A stretch of 64,000 bases of DNA from an uncultured Pseudomonadota bacterium (GTDB taxonomy: Bacteria > Myxococcota_A > UBA796 > SXON01), in NCBI GenBank assembly GCA_903885375.1, contig CAISIK010000219.1, positions 1 through 64,000 on the forward strand. The letters run 5' to 3'. Each line of letters opens with the position of its first letter. Positions within the stretch are counted from its first letter, which is position 1. A model generated the notes under the pieces. That model was not told where the DNA came from. It saw only the letters and a list, made by a program, of their open reading frames with translations, and ran no database searches. The position numbers and the translations under genes were made by a program. Positions 57,069 to 64,000 of this stretch are shown piece by piece.

Positions 57069-59620
57069 TTCGCCTCCAGTCCGAATGTGGGGAAGATGGG
57101 CAACCCGGTGACCGGGTCGGCGGTGCGGTAGTCGTACGACCACGACTGCACCTCCACGTTCTGCGCGTTCGTGGCGTTCTGCACATCGAGGTAGAGTGAG
57201 AACTCGCCCCAGGACCGCACCCAACGCTTGTCCACCCGCACATCCAGGCTGAAGAAGTCGGGGAGCCGGTCGGAGGCGCTGTCGGCGTACAAGGGGAGGA
57301 AGGAGCGCGAGCCCATGTCGTACACGCGGTTGGTGACGGGCGTGTATGGGTTGCCCGAGCCGAAGCGTACCCGCGCGCCGATCCGCCAGTCGCGGGGCAG
57401 CTTCTGGCTGCCCAGCACGCTGAGGACCACGGGCTGGTCGTAGGGGAAGAGCACCTCGTCGCCGCCGGGGCGCTTGACGCGCGTGGACTTTGAGACGGTG
57501 AGGCTCGCCAGCGCGAGGGTGGTGGGCGCGTCGAGGCGCACCAGCAGCTCGCCGCCGTACACGCGGCCCGTGCCGTCGTTGGCGTAGGGGTCGATGTCCT
57601 GGGGACCGCCGAGGGGGGGGCCCGTGAAGAACGCGATGCGGTCCTCGCGGCCCACCACCAGATCGCTCAGGTCGTTGTAGAAGCCGGTGGCTTCGATCCG
57701 AAGCAGGCCGAGCAGCTCCTGATCGACGCCCACGCTGGTCTGCAGCGCGCTCGCGGCGTGAAGATCGGGGTTGCCGTCGCCGTCGGGCAGCAGCTGGCGA
57801 ATCGTGGGGAACTGGCTGTACCGACCGACACCCACGCGAACGGTGGTGGATTCGGTGGCCGCCCATCGCCCACTGAAGCGCGGATCAACAGCCACGTTCG
57901 CGTAGTCGCTGTCGAGCAGGAGGCCATCCACCCGGAGGCCCGGGATGAGCCGCACGGGGCCCAGCTGGATGGTGGACTCCGCGTACGCCGCTGGCGCAAA
58001 GCGGAACGCCTCGCCCTCCTCCTTCGCGCCGAACGCCGGTACGTCGTAGAGGAAGGCCTGCGGGCCGGAGTCGAGGTCGAGGCCGATCCGCCAGCCCACG
58101 CGGCGGCCATCGGCCACGGGCAGGGCGAGCTCCTCGCGCAGCGAGAAGGCGGTGTTCGTCTCCCGGGCCGTGCCGGTCGTGTCGAAGCGGAACTCCTGCG
58201 CGTCGTAGCCGGTGCTGAAGCGCAGCTCGTTCGTCCACCCCCCGGTCAGCTCCGTGAGCGCGCTCAAGCGGCCCCGCCAGAAGTTGGTGGAGAGGCCGAT
58301 CTGCACGGCGCCGTCCTCCTCGCCGATGAGGGCGAAGGTGTCGTCGCTCAGCGTGAGCATCGTCTCGAGCCGTGTGGCGCCGGCGCGGGCCTGCCCACGC
58401 GCCTGGATGTCGAAGAAGCGCGGCGCCTGGATGTCGAAGTCGGGGATGGCCGCGAAGACCGGTACCAGCACGGCGTCGGCGTAGGAGCGGCGCAGCGAGA
58501 GGGTGAGGCCAGCGTCGGGGGCGATGGCGCTCTCGGCGAAGAGGGTGGCCTGGTACAGGTCGATCTGCACGGTGCCGTGCTGGCCTTCGGGCGCCTCGTC
58601 GCGCGTGCCGAGCTCCACCATGCCGCCGAGGAAACGTCCGTACCGCGCGGAGGCGTTGCCGGGAACGAAGCTCACCTCGTCGAGCAGCCCGCCGTTGATC
58701 ACCGTGGTGAGCCCGCCGAAGTGGAAGACGACGGGGATGCGGCTGCCATCGAGGAACGCGGCGCTGTCTTCCGGCGCGGTGCCGCGAATGATGAGGTTGC
58801 CGGTGCCCAGCGGCGGGCGCGCCACGCCGGGAAGGTTCTGCACGGCCTTCACCACATCGCCGTTGGTGCCCGGCAGGAACGCGATCTCGTCGGCGCTCAG
58901 CGTACGCTCGGAGACCTCGCTGGAGATGGCGCGGCCCTCGATCACCACCACCTCGCCGGGCACGCCCCCGCGCTCGGGCGTTTCGATCCGGGTGCGCAGC
59001 TCGGCGAGCGTGACGGTGCCCGCCGTGACGGTGAGCGGGGTGGTGACGGTGGCGAGCGGGGGCGACTCTAGGACGAGCGTCCAGGCGCCGTCGGCGAGGT
59101 CGGCGAACCGGAACTCGCCGGTTTCGCTGGTGGTGGCGAAGCGGGCCTCCCCCGCGGCCCCCACGATCTTCAGGGACACGCCGGCCACCGCCGAGTCGTC
59201 GGCGAGCACCACGCGCCCTTGCACGGACACCTTGGCCACGCGGGCGAGGGTGTAGCGGTAGCGGTACAGGATGACGGTGGCGACCGGTTCGCCAGCCGTG
59301 TCGGTGCCGGGCGTGAAGCGGGCGGCGCGGAGGGCGGCGAGGGCGCCGGCATCGAACTCGGGGCCGGCGGACTCGACCACGGCCGCGCCGGACACCTCGC
59401 CGGTGGAGGTTACGGCCACCTCGAGCAGTACGCTCGCTTCCTGGCCGGCCGCGAGCGCCGCCTCCGGGTAGGGCGCGCCTGGCACGCTGATCGGCGAGGG
59501 CAGCGAGGCCCGCGTGGCCGCCGGTGCTTCCGGAGCCGCCGGCGCGGGCGCTGCCGGAGCCGCCGGCGCAGACGCTGCGGGGGGATCAGCGGCGAGGGCG
59601 GCGGCGAGACAGAGGAGCAT
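57062..59620 (-). CDS. TonB-dependent receptor with N-terminal TonB-C-like and carboxypeptidase-regulatory domains
   Basis: 852 residues. Signal peptide (MLLCLAAALAADP), an Ala/Pro linker, then a TonB C-terminal-type domain (about 45-115: PYPEAALAAGQEASVLLEVA ... FDAGALAALRAARFTPG). A carboxypeptidase-regulatory-like domain follows (VSVQGRVVLADDSAVAGVSL), then a plug (GDVVKAVQNLPGVARPPLGT, IIRGTAPEDSAAFLDGSRIP) and a 22-strand-type barrel ending in IFPTFGLEAKW. Such outer-membrane receptors import scarce nutrients with energy from TonB. The N-terminal TonB-type domain on the receptor itself is the odd point. TAGCCC 8 nt before the ATG may be a -10 element. The ligand cannot be told from sequence. 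Confidence 0.87.
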   Translation of the reverse strand: MLLCLAAALAADPPAASAPAAPAAPAPAAPEAPAATRASLPSPISVPGAPYPEAALAAGQEASVLLEVAVTSTGEVSGAAVVESAGPEFDAGALAALRAARFTPGTDTAGEPVATVILYRYRYTLARVAKVSVQGRVVLADDSAVAGVSLKIVGAAGEARFATTSETGEFRFADLADGAWTLVLESPPLATVTTPLTVTAGTVTLAELRTRIETPERGGVPGEVVVIEGRAISSEVSERTLSADEIAFLPGTNGDVVKAVQNLPGVARPPLGTGNLIIRGTAPEDSAAFLDGSRIPVVFHFGGLTTVINGGLLDEVSFVPGNASARYGRFLGGMVELGTRDEAPEGQHGTVQIDLYQATLFAESAIAPDAGLTLSLRRSYADAVLVPVFAAIPDFDIQAPRFFDIQARGQARAGATRLETMLTLSDDTFALIGEEDGAVQIGLSTNFWRGRLSALTELTGGWTNELRFSTGYDAQEFRFDTTGTARETNTAFSLREELALPVADGRRVGWRIGLDLDSGPQAFLYDVPAFGAKEEGEAFRFAPAAYAESTIQLGPVRLIPGLRVDGLLLDSDYANVAVDPRFSGRWAATESTTVRVGVGRYSQFPTIRQLLPDGDGNPDLHAASALQTSVGVDQELLGLLRIEATGFYNDLSDLVVGREDRIAFFTGPPLGGPQDIDPYANDGTGRVYGGELLVRLDAPTTLALASLTVSKSTRVKRPGGDEVLFPYDQPVVLSVLGSQKLPRDWRIGARVRFGSGNPYTPVTNRVYDMGSRSFLPLYADSASDRLPDFFSLDVRVDKRWVRSWGEFSLYLDVQNATNAQNVEVQSWSYDYRTADPVTGLPIFPTFGLEAKW

Positions 59621-59707
59621 CTGGATGGGGGCTAACCGCAGGCGCCCGGGTGGTGACGCGAATCATCCGATGTCGTCGCGATCGTAGGCGGTCGGCGCGC
59701 GCAGGGT

Positions 59708-60802
59708 TCAGACGTTGAACCTGAAATGCATCACATCCCCATCCTGCACCACATATTCCTTCCCTTCCACCCGCATCTTGCCTACCGCCTTGAGGCTGGC
59801 CTCGCTGCCGGCGGCGATGAGGTCGGGCACCGTGTACACCTCGGCGCGGATGAAGCCGCGCTCGAAGTCGGTGTGGATGACGCCGGCGGCCTGGGGGGCG
59901 CGAGCGCCGACCGGGATCGTCCAGGCGCGGATCTCCTTCACGCCGGCGGTGAAGTAGGTCTGGAGGCCGAGCAGGGCGTAGACCCCGCGAGCGAGCTTGG
60001 CGAGGCCGGGCTCGGGGAGGCCCATGTCCGCGAGGAACACCGCGCGGTCTTCGAGTGGGAGCTCCTGGATTTCGGCTTCGATCTTCGCGCAGAGCACCAC
60101 CACCTGGGCGCCCTCCTGCGCCGCGTGGGCGCGCACGAGCTTCACGTAGGCGTTGTCGCCGCCGAGCCCGCTCTCATCGACGTTGCAGACGTAGAGCACC
60201 GGCTTGGCGGTGATGAGCTGGGCGTCGCGGACGCTGACCCACTCCTCTTCCGTCCACCCGCCGTTGCGGGCGGCCTTGCCGGTGTTGAGCATCTTCTCGA
60301 GGCGTTCGCTCACGCCAAGGTGGAAGGTGGCCTCCTTGTCGCCGGTCTTGGCGGCCTTGCGGAAGCGGTCGGTGCGGCGATTGAGGCTGTCGAGGTCGGC
60401 GAGGGCGAGCTCGGTGTCGATGGTCTCGATGTCGCGGATGGGGTCGGGGTCGCCATCCACGTGCACCACGTCGGCATCATCGAAGCAGCGCACCACGTGG
60501 AGCACCGCATCCACGCTGCGGATGTGGCCGAGAAACTTGTTGCCGAGACCGGCGCCCTGCGAGGCGCCTCGCACCAGACCGGCGATGTCGAGCACCTCCA
60601 CCGAAGCCGGGATGATCACGTTGGTCTTGATGATGGCGTGCAGCTGCTCGAGCCGGGGATCAGGGACGGGAACCACGCCCACGTTCGGATCGATCGTGCA
60701 GAAGGGGAAGTTCGCCGCCGTGGCGCCCGCTGCCGTGAGCGCGTTGAAGAGCGTGCTCTTTCCCACGTTGGGGAGACCGACGATGCCTGCCTGGAGCGCC
60801 AT
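59708..60802 (-). CDS. ychF: YchF/OLA1-family ribosome-associated GTPase/ATPase
   Basis: 364 residues, the standard length. GLPNVGKSTLFNALT is the P-loop (residues 8-22), followed by NFPFCTIDPNVG (switch I), DIAGLVRGASQGAGLGNKFL (switch II) and a coiled-coil insertion. The C-terminal TGS domain (about 280-364) ends VVQDGDVMHFRFNV, nearly invariant in YchF. The family prefers ATP to GTP, binds ribosomes and has roles in stress responses. It is transcribed after the TPR gene with a 52-bp gap and looks like normal core-genome content. Confidence 0.97.
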   Translation of the reverse strand: MALQAGIVGLPNVGKSTLFNALTAAGATAANFPFCTIDPNVGVVPVPDPRLEQLHAIIKTNVIIPASVEVLDIAGLVRGASQGAGLGNKFLGHIRSVDAVLHVVRCFDDADVVHVDGDPDPIRDIETIDTELALADLDSLNRRTDRFRKAAKTGDKEATFHLGVSERLEKMLNTGKAARNGGWTEEEWVSVRDAQLITAKPVLYVCNVDESGLGGDNAYVKLVRAHAAQEGAQVVVLCAKIEAEIQELPLEDRAVFLADMGLPEPGLAKLARGVYALLGLQTYFTAGVKEIRAWTIPVGARAPQAAGVIHTDFERGFIRAEVYTVPDLIAAGSEASLKAVGKMRVEGKEYVVQDGDVMHFRFNV

Positions 60803-60854
60803 GAATACCTCGAAGGCGCGCGGGCTATCAAGAAACAGGGGAACGTGTCGGCCG

Positions 60855-62021
60855 CTACGGGAGGTAGCCGCGCCCGACGATCAACGCCCGGATGGGGTGG
60901 CTCGCGTGGAAGCCCACCAGCCGGCGGAGGAGGTCATCGAGCCCGTCGATGCGGGCGCGCCCGAGGTCCAGGTTGTACGTCACGCCGAAGCCATCGCGCT
61001 TCACCTCGGGGTCGCTCACGTAGTGGAAGCGCTGCGCGTCGCGCGTGCCGAACGCGCCGTCCCAGCCGGCGCGGTACCAGTCGCCGATGAGGCCGTCGAC
61101 CGCCTCGACGCTGTCGCGCCGCTCGAAGCGCATCGAGAGGGGGAGCTGGTCCCACGGCGACTGGCTGGAGATGTGGAGGGTGAACGGAAGGCCCCCCACG
61201 GGGAAGAGCGCCGGCGCGCGGGCGAGGGTTTGGAACTCGGCGAGGGCCACGACCATGGGCTGATCGCCCACCTGGCCCACCTGCGAGGTCTGCGGGTTCA
61301 CGAGGTCCACCCGCACGGCGGCGTAGGGACGCGCGCCTTCGGGGATCATGGGCACGACCCGGCCATCCGGCGCGCGCATCATGCGGGCGGCCTCCGCGAT
61401 CCACCCCTCGGAGGCCTGCTCGGCCTCGTAGTGGTCGAACATCTCCACGTAGGACTCACGGTGGGCGACGAGGAACTCGCGCGGCTGGATGTTGCGCTGG
61501 ATGAACGCCTCCACCTCATCGGCGTAGGCCGCGGCCCCCTCGATGAACGCGTCCTCGTCGAGGTTTTCGCGCACGTAGGTGCGCAGCTCCTCGAGGCCGG
61601 CCGCGAGCTCGCCGCGGGCCAGCAGGAGGTGGGCGAGGCCCTGTCGGGCCCGGGGCTGGCCGGGGCTGTCGCCGAGCACGCGGCGGTACTCGCGCGCGGC
61701 GCCGTCGGGATTGTCGAGGTCCTCGAGCGCGGCGGCGAGCGAGAGGCGGAAGCCATCGCGCATCGCGGTGAGGTGATCGCGCTCGGCGGGGCGCTGGAGC
61801 ACGAGCGCATCCACCCGGGAGACGGCCTCCTCGATGAGCCGGATCGCCAGCTCGGGCTCGCCGAGCTGCAGGTGCACCACGCCGAGGGCGTTGAGGAGGT
61901 CCACCCGGTCGGGGGCGGCCTCGACGGCGCGGAGCAGAAGCTCGCGGGCGCCGCGTGGATCTTCGTCCCTCAGCTTGGCGAGGGCGGCGTCGGCGAGCTC
62001 TTCGGGGGTCAGGTCGGGCAT
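60855..62021 (-). CDS. TPR-repeat protein of unknown function
   Basis: 388 residues, no signal peptide. The N-terminal 165 residues are TPR helices (ELADAALAKLRDEDPRGARE, LLNALGVVHLQLGEPELAIR, RQGLAHLLLARGELAAGLEE). The C-terminal half is a globular domain with the segments PMIPEGARPYAAVRVDL, PFTLHISSQSPWDQLPLSM and ARIDGLDDLLRRLVGFHA that I do not recognise. Probably a cytoplasmic adaptor. TAAGCT 7 nt before the ATG, no Shine-Dalgarno. Divergent from the aminotransferase gene, with 86 bp between. Confidence 0.7.
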   Translation of the reverse strand: MPDLTPEELADAALAKLRDEDPRGARELLLRAVEAAPDRVDLLNALGVVHLQLGEPELAIRLIEEAVSRVDALVLQRPAERDHLTAMRDGFRLSLAAALEDLDNPDGAAREYRRVLGDSPGQPRARQGLAHLLLARGELAAGLEELRTYVRENLDEDAFIEGAAAYADEVEAFIQRNIQPREFLVAHRESYVEMFDHYEAEQASEGWIAEAARMMRAPDGRVVPMIPEGARPYAAVRVDLVNPQTSQVGQVGDQPMVVALAEFQTLARAPALFPVGGLPFTLHISSQSPWDQLPLSMRFERRDSVEAVDGLIGDWYRAGWDGAFGTRDAQRFHYVSDPEVKRDGFGVTYNLDLGRARIDGLDDLLRRLVGFHASHPIRALIVGRGYLP

Positions 62022-62028
62022 GGCCGCG

Positions 62029-62034
62029 AGCTTA
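62029..62034 (-). promoter_or_regulatory. TANNNT element 7 nt before the TPR gene
   Basis: On the minus strand GATAAGCT, seven bases, ATG at 62021. Fits a -10 box of a leaderless mRNA. Confidence 0.4.
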
Positions 62035-62095
62035 TCGGCCGTGGCGCAGCGTACCAGTCGACGGACACGCCTTGTTCCGGCGTGGCGCGCCCGGC

Positions 62096-62101
62096 TACGC
62101 T
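62096..62101 (+). promoter_or_regulatory. TANNNT element 6 nt before the aminotransferase gene
   Basis: TACGCT, six bases, GTG at 62108, no Shine-Dalgarno. Together with 62029-62034 it forms a compact divergent promoter pair. Confidence 0.4.
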
Positions 62102-62107
62102 CGCGCC

Positions 62108-63253
62108 GTGCGACTCAACCCGCGGCTCGACACCCTGCCCAGCTACCCCACCGTCGTGCTCGATGAGAAGCGCGCGGCGCTCCTCGCTTCGGGCAAGCGG
62201 GTCTTCGACTTCGGCACGGGCGACCCCACCGAACCCACGCCCGAGTTCATCCGGGCCCAGGTGGCCCCGGCCATCCCGGACAACTGCCGCTACCCGACCG
62301 TGCTCGGCGGCGCCGCGGTCCGCGAGGCGTTCTGCGGCTGGGCGCACCGTCGCTTCGGCGTTTCGCTGAACCCGGCCACGCAGGTCCTCCCCAGCTCGGG
62401 TTCGAAGGAGGCGGTGTTCCACCTTCCGCTCCTCGTGGTCGACCCCGACGCACCCGACCGCACCGTCGTTTTCCCCGACCCGGGGTACAGCGTCTACCAC
62501 CGGGGCGCCGTGCTCGCGGGTGGCGTGCCGCACCCCCAGCGCCTCGCGGGCGACTTCAAGCAGCGCGTGTGGGAGCTTCCGCCGGAGGTGCTTCGGCAGA
62601 CGCGCCTCGTGTGGATCAACTCGCCGCACAACCCCACGGGCGCCGTGCTCACCCGTGCGGACCTGCGCCGAACCTGGGAGGTGTGTCGGGAGTACGACAT
62701 CCTCCTCGCCTCCGACGAGTGCTACGCCGACACCTGGTTCGGCGAGCCCCCGCCCTCGATCCTCGAGGTCGCGCAGGAAGGCGTGATCGCCATCTTCTCG
62801 TTGAGCAAGCGGAGCGGAATGACCGGCTACCGCACCGGGATGATCGCGGGCGACCCGGCCTGGATGCGGAAGCTCCGCGAGCTGCGGGTGAACCCGGGCC
62901 TCGCGCCGCAGGACTTCGTGAACGCCGCCGCCGCCGCCGCCTGGAACGACGACGCGCACGCCGATGAACGCCGGGCCATCTTCAAGGCCAAGCGCGACGT
63001 GATGGTGGCATTCCTGGAGCGCGCCGGGCTCGAGATCGTAGCCAGCGAGGCGAGCTTCTACCTGTGGGTGCGCGCGCCCGAGGGCCACACCGGCCAGACC
63101 TACGCCGAGCGCCTCCTCGAAGCCGGGATCATGACGAACCCCGGCAGCGCCTTCGCCGTGACCGACTCCGCCGACCCCTACGTGCGGCTCGCGCTCGTGC
63201 CCGACGTGGAGACCTGTCGGGAGGCCTGCGCGGCCTGGGAAGCCGTGCTCTGA
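62108..63253 (+). CDS. dapC: PLP-dependent aminotransferase, probably N-succinyl-diaminopimelate aminotransferase
   Basis: 381 residues from GTG 62108. Class I/II aminotransferase: FGTGDPTEPTPEFIR at the N-terminus, LPSSGSKEAVFHLPL, FPDPGYSVYHRGAVLAGG, INSPHNPTGAVL, DECYADTWFG and the PLP lysine in SLSKRSGMTGYRTGMIAG. This set, especially GSKEAIF-type and SLSKRS-x-MTGYR-x-G, is typical of DapC, which makes N-succinyl-LL-diaminopimelate for lysine and peptidoglycan synthesis. Related LL-diaminopimelate or other aminotransferases cannot be fully excluded. No other dap gene is in the window. Confidence 0.85.
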   Translation: MRLNPRLDTLPSYPTVVLDEKRAALLASGKRVFDFGTGDPTEPTPEFIRAQVAPAIPDNCRYPTVLGGAAVREAFCGWAHRRFGVSLNPATQVLPSSGSKEAVFHLPLLVVDPDAPDRTVVFPDPGYSVYHRGAVLAGGVPHPQRLAGDFKQRVWELPPEVLRQTRLVWINSPHNPTGAVLTRADLRRTWEVCREYDILLASDECYADTWFGEPPPSILEVAQEGVIAIFSLSKRSGMTGYRTGMIAGDPAWMRKLRELRVNPGLAPQDFVNAAAAAAWNDDAHADERRAIFKAKRDVMVAFLERAGLEIVASEASFYLWVRAPEGHTGQTYAERLLEAGIMTNPGSAFAVTDSADPYVRLALVPDVETCREACAAWEAVL

Positions 63254-63367
63254 CGGCGCGCGGCGCGCGGCCGAGCGCGCCCGCCCCGAGGTGGGGCAAA
63301 CGCGCGCCGCCCCGATTTCCCGGAACCTGGCCCGGGGACGGATGTCGATGGGGGAAGAGGTCCGATC

Positions 63368-63613
63368 ATGCTTCTTCTCCTCGCCACCGCTTTCGCCCAG
63401 GGCACCGAAACCCTCACCGACGAGGCGCAGCCCCGGGTGCGCTTCCAGGCCATCACCACGCTGGAGTTCGACCGCGTCACGGTCGGCGCATCGGTGGAAC
63501 GCCCCGGCATCGAGATCACCATCGAGCCGCCGCGCCCCGTGCACATTCCGCTGTTCCAGATCCGCGTCAGCTTCGATGACGAGATGGCGGAGTCGGCCCG
63601 CGAAATCCGCTGA
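63368..63613 (+). CDS. Small exported protein
   Basis: 81 residues; a purine-rich GGGGGAAGAGG lies 8 nt before the ATG. MLLLLATAFAQGTE is a short signal peptide with an AxA-type site (AFAQ). The mature 65 residues form a beta-rich stretch (RFQAITTLEFDRVTVGASVE ... PLFQIRVSFDDEM). No family recognised. It ends 2 bp before the convergent gene. Confidence 0.6.
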   Translation: MLLLLATAFAQGTETLTDEAQPRVRFQAITTLEFDRVTVGASVERPGIEITIEPPRPVHIPLFQIRVSFDDEMAESAREIR

Positions 63614-63615
63614 CG

Positions 63616-64000
63616 TCAGTGAGCGTCGTGCGCGTCGGGCTCGGCCGTGCCGACCGAGGAGCGGAGGATCATCCGCACGAGGAAGGCGGCGAGCGCGGCG
63701 AGCAGGAGCCCGGGCACGAGCACCGTGGGGTGGGTGCGGTTGTAGGTGAGGCGGTGCATGAGCATCACCGCGAAGCTGCGATCCGCCTCGGCCTCGGGCG
63801 CCACGGTGAAGCCCGTGAGGACGGCGCGCACGGCAGTGCCGAGCTCCGCATCCCGGGAGGCAACGCCGCTGGCCCAGACCACCTGCATGCCGGTCGCCAC
63901 GGGGAAGCCACCCACCCAGAGCCCGTCGTTGGCGTGGAGCAGGACCGCCGACTCCTCGCCACGCGCCACCGCCTCCGGCGGCCGCAACTTCGCGGCCGCG
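63616..64000 (-). CDS. 3' part of a membrane-anchored protein, start outside window
   Basis: The frame is open to the window edge on the minus strand, so only the last 128 codons or so are seen. A soluble part (AVLLHANDGLWVGGFPVATG) is followed by a C-terminal membrane helix (PTVLVPGLLLAALAAFLVRMI) and an acidic/His tail (GTAEPDAHDAH). The His/Asp tail could bind metal. Not enough is visible to name it. Confidence 0.5.
   Translation of the reverse strand, partial: AAAKLRPPEAVARGEESAVLLHANDGLWVGGFPVATGMQVVWASGVASRDAELGTAVRAVLTGFTVAPEAEADRSFAVMLMHRLTYNRTHPTVLVPGLLLAALAAFLVRMILRSSVGTAEPDAHDAH

Overview
The window is GC-rich (roughly 70 percent by eye), densely coded, and looks like the chromosome of a myxobacterium-like organism (Myxococcota, formerly deltaproteobacteria). 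The clues are two proteins with a C-terminal Cys-x-Cys / hydrophobic stretch / Arg cluster of the MYXO-CTERM type, MopE-type Asp/Cys-rich metal-binding repeats, many short lipoproteins with Asp-Thr repeats, FHA-TPR and PilZ signalling proteins, a type III glutamine synthetase and a GspC-type secretion protein. This placement is inferred from gene content; no rRNA or tRNA gene was seen.

Layout. 0-7 kb: end of a gspC-like gene, glnN (type III glutamine synthetase) with a candidate sigma-54 promoter, a large lipoprotein, a vapBC toxin-antitoxin pair and an envelope protein. 7-14.3 kb: a run of secreted or lipid-anchored proteins (acid-phosphatase-like metallophosphoesterase, MopE-like surface protein, two tandem PHP-domain lipoproteins, a small membrane protein). 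14.3-21.8 kb: metH with a palindrome directly upstream, then two small exported proteins, plsB and a membrane protein. 21.9-29.1 kb: two translationally coupled FHA-TPR membrane proteins, a PilZ-type sensor, a multi-pass membrane protein and a membrane-anchored M28 peptidase that overlaps trmH tail to tail. 29.7-40.2 kb: phosphodiester glycosidase-like protein, sulfatase-superfamily hydrolase, a pyrophosphate-dikinase-fold lipoprotein coupled to a MYXO-CTERM protein, and three envelope proteins. 40.3-50.8 kb: a tamB / lipidated Omp85 (TamL-like) pair facing an RND efflux operon.

50.8-56.3 kb is the accessory-looking part. A REP-associated HUH/Y1 transposase gene is flanked by four copies of a 45-46 bp imperfect palindrome, three upstream at a regular ~50 bp spacing and one downstream. 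It is followed by a SRPBCC protein, a broken gene, and a beta-propeller lipoprotein running into a redoxin domain. The redoxin has an in-frame TGA exactly where the first Cys of its W-C-x-x-C motif should be, followed 17 nt later by a SECIS-like hairpin. I read this as a selenoprotein. Its stop overlaps the start (ATGA) of a lipid-anchored ferritin-like di-iron protein, suggesting a small redox/metal module. A frame change between the propeller and the redoxin needs read-level checking.

56.3-64 kb: a TonB-dependent receptor with its own N-terminal TonB-type domain and a coupled lipoprotein, ychF, a TPR protein, a dapC-like aminotransferase, a tiny secreted protein and the 3' part of a membrane protein.

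Start sites show a mixture. Some genes have clear Shine-Dalgarno sequences. Seven have a TANNNT hexamer 5-7 nt before the start codon and no Shine-Dalgarno, the arrangement expected of leaderless mRNAs. All functional calls rest on reading the translated sequence; no database search was possible.
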